A stretch of 20,295 bases of DNA from JAVBLD01 sp031553705. Its GTDB lineage: Bacteria; Bacteroidota; Bacteroidia; Bacteroidales; Marinifilaceae. The stretch covers positions 1-20,295 of the forward strand of contig JAVBLD010000031.1 in assembly GCA_031553705.1 (NCBI GenBank), given 5' to 3'. This document shows positions 15,555 through 20,295 of this stretch, piece after piece. The position numbers and the translations under genes were made by a program. Every line of letters starts with the position of its first letter. Position 1 is the first letter of the stretch. A model generated the notes under the pieces. It searched no databases, was not told where the DNA came from, and saw nothing but the letters and a program-made list of their open reading frames with translations.

Positions 15555-16085
15555 CTAAAAACAAAATGCAAAATGAAGACCAGCCATAAAATGGGAATCA
15601 TTTTTTGACAAAGAATAATCGATAGCAGGTCCGAAATGAAACCTTTCCCAATGGAACAGATCATATACTACCTCAAAATGAACGGAAAACCGGGTGTCCC
15701 GATCGGATTTTTCATGTTCATGTCCGGCATGAACATCATCCTCATCGTGTTTAAAAAAAACGATCCCTGGAATTATCCCTATGCTTAACCGGTCAATAAT
15801 CCGGTATTTCGTTCCGACGCCGACACTGAAGTGATTACCGTCCGACCAGGATTGCTCAAGCCCTCCTCCCAGCGACCATCTGCTATATTCTCCCAACGTG
15901 CGGAAATAATGTATATGTATTCCGCCTCCCCATACCTTGTGATCCAACGTATATATAGCTCCGCCGCTAAACCCTATCTCATTACGCCGGTGCGGATGAT
16001 GATCGTCAGCCAAAAGAGATATAGTACAAAAACAAATAAAAAGCGTAATAACTAACCTGAGGTACTCCATTGAATATTTTTTCAT
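15555..16085 (-). CDS. Histidine-rich outer-membrane beta-barrel protein, function unknown
   Basis: The 176-residue protein has a signal peptide (hydrophobic LRLVITLFICFCTISLLA, cleavage near LLA/DD at 26). It is then made of alternating, Gly/aromatic-rich strands (IGFSGGAIYTL, WGGGIHIHYF, FSVGVGTKYRI, FHFGPAIDYSL, FMAGLHFAFCF) that end in Phe, as small outer-membrane barrels do. His is strongly enriched: DDHHPHRR right after the signal peptide (27-34), and FKHDEDDVHAGHEHEKSD (111-128) in a predicted loop. The His/Asp/Glu cluster suggests metal binding, but this is inference. I know no named family for it. The TATTTTTG box upstream on the minus strand (16112-16119) supports the start at 16085. 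Confidence 0.8.
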   Translation of the reverse strand: MKKYSMEYLRLVITLFICFCTISLLADDHHPHRRNEIGFSGGAIYTLDHKVWGGGIHIHYFRTLGEYSRWSLGGGLEQSWSDGNHFSVGVGTKYRIIDRLSIGIIPGIVFFKHDEDDVHAGHEHEKSDRDTRFSVHFEVVYDLFHWERFHFGPAIDYSLSKNDSHFMAGLHFAFCF

Positions 16086-16111
16086 TGTCCTATCCTAATT
16101 ATTAAACCTGG

Positions 16112-16119
16112 CAAAAATA
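16112..16119 (-). promoter_or_regulatory. -7 box (TATTTTTG) of the His-rich barrel gene
   Basis: On the minus strand TATTTTTG matches TAnnTTTG and lies 26 bp before the ATG complementary to 16083-16085. The -33 element is not at the ideal distance; the nearest match is CTTG at 16142-16145. Confidence 0.5.
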
Positions 16120-16186
16120 TGAATAAACTTGATAGAATCCGCAAGATATCGTAAATTACTTGATAGGTATTTTAAAGGAATATACG

Positions 16187-16194
16187 TAAGTTTG
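16187..16194 (+). promoter_or_regulatory. -7 box (TAAGTTTG) only four bases before the MATE start codon
   Basis: TAAGTTTG matches TAnnTTTG exactly and ends four bases before the ATG at 16199. A start of transcription at the normal distance would be at or next to the ATG, implying a leaderless mRNA. The -33 position is poor (CTTG at 16159-16162 is 24 bp away). Confidence 0.45.
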
Positions 16195-16198
16195 CCGG

Positions 16199-17518
16199 AT
16201 GAACCGAAAAATATTACAGCTTGCCATTCCAAACATCATTTCCAATATCACTATTCCCTTGCTTGGAATGGTGGATTTGGCCATTGTGGGACATATGGGC
16301 AACGAGATCTATATCGGAGCCATCGCAATAGGTACAATCATATTCAATTTCCTCTACTGGAACCTGGGATTCCTAAGGATGGGGACAAGCGGTTTTACCG
16401 CCCAGGCTTACGGACGAAGAAACATGAATGAAACCATTTTTGTCCTGGTCCGTTCTTTAAGTGTAGCAGGCATACTCTCTGTAATCCTGCTTCTACTGCA
16501 GTATCCTATCGGTTTGCTCTCCTTTCGTTTGATCGCATCAAGCAATGAAGTAGCCGGTCTGGCTTATCGCTACTACCATATCCTGATCTGGGCGGCACCC
16601 GCCGTATTAGCCCAGTATGCCATAAAAGGCTGGTTTATCGGCATGCAGAACTCCAAAGCCCCTATGTGGATCTCAGTCATTATAAATTTATTGAACATTA
16701 TATTCAGCCTCTTTTTTGTCTATGTCATGGATATGAAAGTTGAGGGTATCGCTCTCGGTACCCTTTTGGCCCAATACGGAGGTCTGCTCTCTTCCGCCCT
16801 GTTCTTTTATTACGGAGGATACCGCAAACTACTGAAAAAACTGGATACCAAAGAGATCTTTCATCTCGACAAAATGCTGGAATTTTTCAGTGTCAACGGC
16901 AATATTTTTCTACGGACTGTTTGCTTGGTTTCCGTATTTACTTTTTTTACCTCCGCTTCGGCTAAAATGGGCAATACGATATTAGCAGTAAATACTTTAC
17001 TGATCCAAATGTTTACATTATTCTCCTATGTAATGGACGGTTTCGCGTATGCCGGAGAGGCGTTAGCCGGTAAATATGCCGGAGCCAAAAACCTGAAACT
17101 ACTAAGGCAGTCTATACGTTCCCTTATGACCTGGGGAATAGGGTTAAGCCTTCTGGTTACAATCGTATACTTTTTCTTCGGAGACAACTTATTGATGATG
17201 CTGACCAGTGAGCATGAAGTCATTACAACGGCCCGAAGCTACCTCTACTGGATTTTGCCGATACCAGTTATCGGTTTCTCCTCTTTTCTGTGGGATGGAA
17301 TCTATATCGGAACCTCTGCGGCAAAAGAGATGCGGAATTGCATGTTAGTCGCGATGATCGCATTTTTTGCTGTTTTCTACACTCTAGAAGCAACCTACGG
17401 GGTTAATGCATTGTGGAGCGCTTTCCTGACATTCCTTGCTTTAAGAGGAATCTTACAGCAAATCTATGCTAAATCGGCCATTTATCAACCATTACAAAAT
17501 AAGCCGGCAAGCAGCTGA
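16199..17518 (+). CDS. dinF: MATE-family efflux transporter, DinF-like
   Basis: The 439-residue protein has about twelve membrane segments arranged as two homologous six-helix halves, as in multidrug and toxic-compound extrusion proteins. Subfamily signatures are at the start: LAIPNIISNITIPLLGMVDLAIVGHMG (7-33), then LGFLRMGTSGFTAQAYGRRN (56-75), both characteristic of the DinF branch. The second half contains MDGFAYAGEALAGKYAGAKN. These antiporters use H+ or Na+ to export organic cations or oxidised compounds; the substrate cannot be predicted. Length is normal. The gene is divergent from the His-rich barrel gene, 113 bp away, and 78 bp upstream of the NYN gene, which appears to have a promoter of its own. 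Confidence 0.95.
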   Translation: MNRKILQLAIPNIISNITIPLLGMVDLAIVGHMGNEIYIGAIAIGTIIFNFLYWNLGFLRMGTSGFTAQAYGRRNMNETIFVLVRSLSVAGILSVILLLLQYPIGLLSFRLIASSNEVAGLAYRYYHILIWAAPAVLAQYAIKGWFIGMQNSKAPMWISVIINLLNIIFSLFFVYVMDMKVEGIALGTLLAQYGGLLSSALFFYYGGYRKLLKKLDTKEIFHLDKMLEFFSVNGNIFLRTVCLVSVFTFFTSASAKMGNTILAVNTLLIQMFTLFSYVMDGFAYAGEALAGKYAGAKNLKLLRQSIRSLMTWGIGLSLLVTIVYFFFGDNLLMMLTSEHEVITTARSYLYWILPIPVIGFSSFLWDGIYIGTSAAKEMRNCMLVAMIAFFAVFYTLEATYGVNALWSAFLTFLALRGILQQIYAKSAIYQPLQNKPASS

Positions 17519-17572
17519 AAATCATACAACATAAAAAAACAGGAATCACCCCTAAAAAGCAAATTTATTTCA

Positions 17573-17580
17573 TAACTTTG
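17573..17580 (+). promoter_or_regulatory. -7 box (TAACTTTG) of the NYN-Fic operon
   Basis: TAACTTTG matches TAnnTTTG exactly and ends 16 bp before the NYN ATG at 17597, predicting a leader of about 10 nt. No good -33 element is seen at the 19-bp spacing. Confidence 0.5.
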
Positions 17581-17596
17581 CTAAAACTGATTAGAT

Positions 17597-18352
17597 ATGA
17601 CAGAAACGTTAACTATTGCCGTACTCATCGATGCCGACAATGTACCCCACTCAAACATAAAAGGGATTATCGAAGAGATTACAAAAAGTGGAAACCCCAC
17701 GATAAAAAGGGTTTACGGAGATTTTACAAAACCGAATCTCAATGGTTGGAAATCCGTCCTACTGGAAAATGCGATCACTCCTATCCAGCAATATGCCTAT
17801 ACCGTCGGAAAAAATGCTACCGATTCGGCCTTGATAATCGACGCCATGGATATTCTCCACCGGGAAAAAATAGACGGCTTTTGCATCGTCTCAAGTGACA
17901 GCGATTTTACACGCCTTGTTACAAGGCTACGGGAATCCGGAAAACTGGTGATCGGTATCGGAGAAAAGAAAACCCCAAGCCCTTTTATTGTGGCCTGCGA
18001 TAAATTCATATATTTGGAGATCCTTAACCACTCCTCCTCAGAAGCAGATACAGTCGAAACGGAAAAAAAGATCGAACCGATAAGCAAAGAACTCATTGCT
18101 CTTTTAACTATTACGATAAACGATCTGGCTGATGAAAACGGATGGGCTTTCTTAGGCGAGGTCGGCAACCATCTCATGCGCCGGAAACCGGACTTTGACC
18201 CCCGTAATTATGGATTTGATAAACTAACGCCATTAATAAAATCGTTGAAACGCCATTTTGAAATCGACGAACGGGCGGTGGACGGTAAAACAATCAAGCA
18301 CATCTATGTAAAGAAAAGAGTAGACATTCCGAAGAAAAGAAAAGCTCGATGA
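17597..18352 (+). CDS. NYN-domain putative RNase with C-terminal OST-HTH/LOTUS domain
   Basis: The 251-residue protein has an N-terminal PIN-like NYN domain of the LabA type (about 5-145). Its acidic metal-binding residues are visible: IAVLIDADN (Asp12, Asp14), NATDSALIIDAMD (Asp76, Asp82) and VSSDSDFTRLVTRL (Asp101, Asp103), a complete set. After a charged linker, residues ~160-240 form an OST-HTH (LOTUS) domain (NGWAFLGEVGNHLMRRKPDF, then DPRNYGFDKLTPLIKSL), an RNA-binding winged helix. The tail is basic (KKRVDIPKKRKAR). An RNA-cleaving or RNA-processing cytoplasmic protein is expected; the target is unknown. Its stop codon overlaps the fic start in ATGA, so the two are translationally coupled. 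Confidence 0.93.
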   Translation: MTETLTIAVLIDADNVPHSNIKGIIEEITKSGNPTIKRVYGDFTKPNLNGWKSVLLENAITPIQQYAYTVGKNATDSALIIDAMDILHREKIDGFCIVSSDSDFTRLVTRLRESGKLVIGIGEKKTPSPFIVACDKFIYLEILNHSSSEADTVETEKKIEPISKELIALLTITINDLADENGWAFLGEVGNHLMRRKPDFDPRNYGFDKLTPLIKSLKRHFEIDERAVDGKTIKHIYVKKRVDIPKKRKAR

Positions 18353-18924
18353 ACCGATATACCACAAATGAAAGCGAAAGTGAAATCCTGCCGAACCTGC
18401 AAGGGCTCGAGCGAAAAAACGAAATTGCTGAAGCGGAATTTGAAGGTTTTCTAATGGCTGAGATCCTACTTACTGAAAAGTTGAATAATAAAACAACATT
18501 CGATTGTAAATATATCCGGAATATTCACCGGCTGGCTCTTCGGGAACTATATTCATTTGCCGGAAAATACCGGACGGTAAATATGTCGAAAGGAGGATTC
18601 CTATTTCCTGCCGCCCGCTTTATTCCGGAAAGTATGCAAAAACTCGAGTATCATATTTTGTCGAAACTGCCGGACAACTATTCCGACACATCACAACTGG
18701 TCAAGGATGTTGCCATTGTCCATGGAGAACTGCTATTTATCCACCCGTTTCGGGAAGGCAACGGACGGACAGCACGGATTCTTGCCAATCTGATGGTTCG
18801 CAAACAAGGGTTCGAAGGACTAAGATTCGAGAAAATAAATTTTAATGAATATGTGATGGCCGTACAGAAAGTCCGTGAAGAAAACTACCTACCGATGCAA
18901 AGAATCATCGAAGCTATTTTTTGA
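18349..18924 (+). CDS. fic: Fic-family protein adenylyltransferase (AMPylase)
   Basis: The 191-residue protein carries the complete Fic motif HPFREGNGRTAR (132-143): His132 as general base, Glu136, Asn138 and Arg140. It is therefore expected to transfer AMP from ATP onto a target protein. The flap is SKGGFLFPAARFIPESM (80-96) and the preceding helix contains AIVHGELLF. The N-terminal helix has EAEFEG (28-33), which resembles the inhibitory motif [ST]xxxE[GN] but has Glu in place of Ser/Thr. It thus lacks a proper built-in inhibitor of the class II type. This fits a class I system with a separate antitoxin, and the convergent 55-residue gene supplies one. The ATG overlaps the NYN stop by four bases. 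Its last 11 bp overlap the end of the antitoxin gene on the other strand. Confidence 0.94.
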   Translation: MNRYTTNESESEILPNLQGLERKNEIAEAEFEGFLMAEILLTEKLNNKTTFDCKYIRNIHRLALRELYSFAGKYRTVNMSKGGFLFPAARFIPESMQKLEYHILSKLPDNYSDTSQLVKDVAIVHGELLFIHPFREGNGRTARILANLMVRKQGFEGLRFEKINFNEYVMAVQKVREENYLPMQRIIEAIF

Positions 18925-19081
18925 GCTTATCATTCACTCTTGCATAAATAGATTGCACTTTCGTATCCGGAATAAATATTCCCTCTATTTGAAAAGAAGC
19001 CACTACTGAATTAAGAATATCTTTACGCTCTATCGGACGAACTGGTATAATTTGAACTATGTTTTTATCTCTTTTTCCCAT
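18914..19081 (-). CDS. Small Fic antitoxin candidate (VbhA-like, SxxxEG motif), convergent with fic
   Basis: The 55-residue protein starts at the ATG complementary to 19079-19081 (MGKRDKNIVQIIPVRPIERK). A frame extending further upstream reads through the promoter and is unlikely. Its central part, ILNSVVASFQIEGIFIPDTK (22-41), contains Ser29-x-x-x-Glu33-Gly34, the inhibitory-helix motif by which class I antitoxins such as VbhA push a Glu into the ATP site of their Fic partner. A helix with conserved spacing follows (VQSIYARVNDKLKK), also as in VbhA. The gene ends inside the last 11 bp of fic on the opposite strand, whereas known class I antitoxin genes precede the toxin in one operon. A well-spaced promoter lies directly in front. 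The antitoxin role is inferred from motif and position. Confidence 0.78.
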   Translation of the reverse strand: MGKRDKNIVQIIPVRPIERKDILNSVVASFQIEGIFIPDTKVQSIYARVNDKLKK

Positions 19082-19085
19082 ACTG

Positions 19086-19116
19086 CAAAGATACGGAAAA
19101 TCCATTAAAATACACA
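19086..19116 (-). promoter_or_regulatory. Promoter of the Fic antitoxin gene, leaderless arrangement
   Basis: On the minus strand TGTG (19116-19113) and TATCTTTG (19093-19086) are separated by exactly 19 bp, matching the Bacteroidetes TTTG-N19-TAnnTTTG promoter with one mismatch. Four bases separate the -7 box from the ATG, so transcription should start at or beside the start codon. The box also decides the start: the longer upstream frame would have to be translated from DNA upstream of the transcript. Confidence 0.7.
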
Positions 19117-19159
19117 TTCTCCCTGTTTAAATATCATTAAAATTAAAGCGTAAAAACAA

Positions 19160-19202
19160 ACGACAAGCAACAGAAAAACCCGATTTCTTTGTTGCTTGTC
19201 GT
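19160..19202 (-). terminator. Intrinsic terminator of the DJ-1/PfpI gene
   Basis: ACGACAAGCAACA (19160-19172) pairs perfectly with TGTTGCTTGTCGT (19190-19202). On the minus strand the stem is followed by TTGTTTTTAC. It begins 12 bases after the stop codon of the DJ-1-like gene and insulates the antitoxin promoter from that gene only on the outgoing side. Confidence 0.85.
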
Positions 19203-19213
19203 TGTTTGCAATC

Positions 19214-19894
19214 TTATTTCCGTTTTAAATTCATCAGTACCCTTGCCACTTCTGCCGCAGAAGCCTGATTCTGTCCGGTAATCAGTTTTTCTTCAACTAC
19301 CACATGCGGCTCGAAATCGCCTCCTCTGCTAAACAAAGCTCCACTGCTAACCAATCGTGTCTCCGTCAAAAACGGAATAGCCGTTGTAAATTGAAAACCC
19401 TCCTCTTCCGAGTTTGTATACCCGGTAACATGCTTACCGGCAACCCAGGGCGTACCGTCAGAATTTCTCACACCGACCAATGCTGAAACACCCTGACTCA
19501 CAGCAGCCACCGGTTTTTCCTGTATGACAAATTTATGAATTAATTGATGTACGGCAGGATTATCGGCAACATCCCACATCGCCCCATGTCCCCCGGTAAT
19601 ATAAACGGCATCAAAATCTTCCGCCTTGACAGCAAAAAGCACAATTGCGTGACTCAACCAATACATTGCCTGATCATCCACATGAAACTTCCTTGTCTCG
19701 TCCGTCTGCTTATCGGGTGCTTCCCCACTTGGGTCAAGCGGAATCACTCCGCCCTCCGGCGAAACAATCTCAACCGTCGCTCCCAAATGGACAAAAATAT
19801 AATAAGGAGCCGCAATCTCTTCCAGATACACGCCGGTTTGCTGGCCCGTACCGCCAAGTTCCGCATGTGAAGTCACAATCATTAAGATTCTCAT
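19214..19894 (-). CDS. DJ-1/PfpI-family protein with altered nucleophile elbow
   Basis: The 226-residue protein has the class I glutamine-amidotransferase-like fold of the DJ-1/Hsp31 type: MRILMIVTSHAELGGTGQQTG with YLEEIAAPYYIF supplying the conserved Glu region (25-26), AVYITGGHGAMWDV (97-109), and the elbow VAAVSQGVSALVGV (129-142). In active members the elbow is A-V-C-H-G, with a nucleophilic Cys and an adjacent His. Here these are Ser133 and Gln134, so the usual glyoxalase or protease-like chemistry is unlikely unless Ser substitutes. Length and all other motifs are normal, so the gene looks intact, not decayed. It is monocistronic with its own terminator. Possible roles are binding or chaperone-like functions. 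The family call is firm; the activity is open. Confidence 0.92.
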   Translation of the reverse strand: MRILMIVTSHAELGGTGQQTGVYLEEIAAPYYIFVHLGATVEIVSPEGGVIPLDPSGEAPDKQTDETRKFHVDDQAMYWLSHAIVLFAVKAEDFDAVYITGGHGAMWDVADNPAVHQLIHKFVIQEKPVAAVSQGVSALVGVRNSDGTPWVAGKHVTGYTNSEEEGFQFTTAIPFLTETRLVSSGALFSRGGDFEPHVVVEEKLITGQNQASAAEVARVLMNLKRK

Positions 19895-19980
19895 ATATCG
19901 CTAATTTTTATTATTCTACCAGTCTGATTTATTTTTGAGTATAACGTTCTGAGCACCTCCCGGGTTCCGATAATCAACAA

Positions 19981-20011
19981 AAAAAGAGAAACTTCGGAAG
20001 TCCCTCTTTTT
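19981..20011. terminator. Bidirectional hairpin terminator downstream of the right-edge gene remnant
   Basis: AAAAAGAG (19981-19988) pairs with CTCTTTTT (20004-20011); inside, after a 2x2 mismatch, ACTT pairs with AAGT around CGG. A-rich sequence before and T-run after give a U-tract in both directions. It lies 29 bp past the stop of the minus-strand remnant at 20040. Confidence 0.8.
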
Positions 20012-20039
20012 CATACTGATAATTAATTACCTATAGCAA

Positions 20040-20171
20040 TTATTTTTTCTCCGGAGTTTCTAAAAGCTCCTCGTACGATTTAATTGTAGAACGGAAATTC
20101 CCATCATTTACCTTCTGTCCCTCTGATCTTTTATAGTTGAAACGATAAGCAAAACTAACTGGAATTCCTAA
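20040..20171 (-). pseudogene. C-terminal remnant of a probable outer-membrane protein, cut by an IS3-family element
   Basis: A minus-strand frame of about 43 residues is open from just inside the IS boundary to a TAA at 20040-20042. It reads GIPVSFAYRFNYKRSEGQKV and ends in RSTIKSYEELLETPEKK. The alternating polar/aromatic start resembles a last beta-strand of a barrel protein, and the rest is a charged tail. Upstream an in-frame TAG (20172-20174) lies in the IS end, so the frame has no start of its own. It keeps the terminator at 19981-20011. I cannot name the family; the outer-membrane origin is a weak inference from the strand pattern. Confidence 0.5.
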
Positions 20172-20295
20172 CTAAATCCGCACAAATAGTTAAGCACTTT
20201 TTGCATTTAGTTTCCAGAATTCATCTATTGTCATATTATTCAGAGCTTTGTGGCGTCTGATTTTATTATACCAGATTTCTATGTACTCGAAGATC
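20170..20295 (-). mobile_element. IS3-family insertion sequence, transposase 3' end and right terminus
   Basis: The element enters from the right window edge. It contains the end of a DDE transposase on the minus strand and about 20 bp of non-coding end sequence (TAACTAAATCCGCACAAAT, 20169-20187). The boundary with the interrupted gene is placed near 20169-20172 because the remnant's frame becomes non-native there. The exact end and target duplication need the other end of the element. Confidence 0.75.
20190..20295 (-). CDS. IS3-family transposase (OrfB), C-terminal fragment at window edge
   Basis: About 34 residues are visible, ending in a TAA complementary to 20190-20192. The sequence IFEYIEIWYNKIRRHKALNN followed by MTIDEFWKLNAKSA matches the closing segment of IS3-family (IS150/IS51-like) integrase-type transposases. 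There a Y-I-E-x-W-Y-N-x-x-R-R-H motif precedes a P/T-x-E-F ending. The catalytic core lies to the right, outside the window. Confidence 0.88.
   Translation of the reverse strand, partial: IFEYIEIWYNKIRRHKALNNMTIDEFWKLNAKSA

Noticed and set aside
16129..16431. 100-codon plus-strand frame overlapping the MATE start
   Set aside because: Out-of-frame shadow; the MATE frame matches its family from the first residues.
18430..18447. EAEFEG in the Fic N-terminus as a built-in class II inhibitory motif
   Set aside because: The first position must be Ser or Thr; here it is Glu. It may be a relic or a structural helix, but is not a proper inhibitory motif.
1..20295. CRISPR arrays, tRNA or rRNA genes, prophage structural genes
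   Set aside because: No regularly spaced repeats, no cloverleaf-like or rRNA-like segments, and no phage proteins were seen by reading both strands.

Overview
The window reads as chromosomal DNA of an anaerobic Bacteroidota, most likely order Bacteroidales. The evidence is a SusC/SusD pair with its own ECF sigma/FecR pair, a DUF4369-thioredoxin lipoprotein-type gene, an RHS-type secreted-protein N-terminus of the Bacteroidetes kind, and several TAnnTTTG -7 promoter boxes. A family such as Odoribacteraceae or Dysgonomonadaceae is possible, but I cannot fix the genus from the sequence.

Layout, left to right. (1) 1-617: 5' part of an IS21-family element (istA reading leftwards) inserted in the signal-peptide-bearing N-terminus of an RHS/YD-type secreted protein gene (remnant to 872). 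(2) 1253-4860: two separate housekeeping genes on +, a class I [4Fe-4S] fumarase and a fatty-acyl-CoA synthetase, each followed by a strong terminator. (3) 4897-14367, all on -: a transport locus with surface signalling, read in the order ECF sigma factor, FecR-type anti-sigma, SusC with an STN signalling domain, SusD lipoprotein, a lipoprotein that resembles zinc-metallopeptidase-like (Mx1-type) lipoproteins but lacks HEXXH, and a TlpA-like thioredoxin. No glycan-degrading enzyme is present, so it does not look like a polysaccharide utilisation locus. (4) 14506-16085: small membrane protein, HdeD/DUF308 membrane protein, and a histidine-rich outer-membrane beta-barrel protein. (5) 16199-17518: MATE/DinF efflux transporter. 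(6) 17597-19081: NYN-LOTUS (OST-HTH) putative RNase overlapping by four bases a Fic AMP-transferase gene; on the opposite strand, its 3' end overlapping the end of fic by 11 bp, a 55-residue protein carries the Fic-inhibitory motif SxxxEG. (7) 19214-19894: DJ-1/PfpI-family protein whose nucleophile elbow has lost Cys and His. (8) 20040-20295: C-terminal remnant of a gene cut by an IS3-family element.

How the parts work together. In block 3 the inferred circuit is: substrate binding to SusCD, STN domain to periplasmic FecR, release of the ECF sigma, induction of susC and downstream genes. In block 6 the inferred module is a toxin (Fic) co-translated with an RNA-acting protein and restrained by a convergently encoded antitoxin. 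This last arrangement is the most novel candidate in the window. Both window edges show IS elements that have broken genes for exported proteins.
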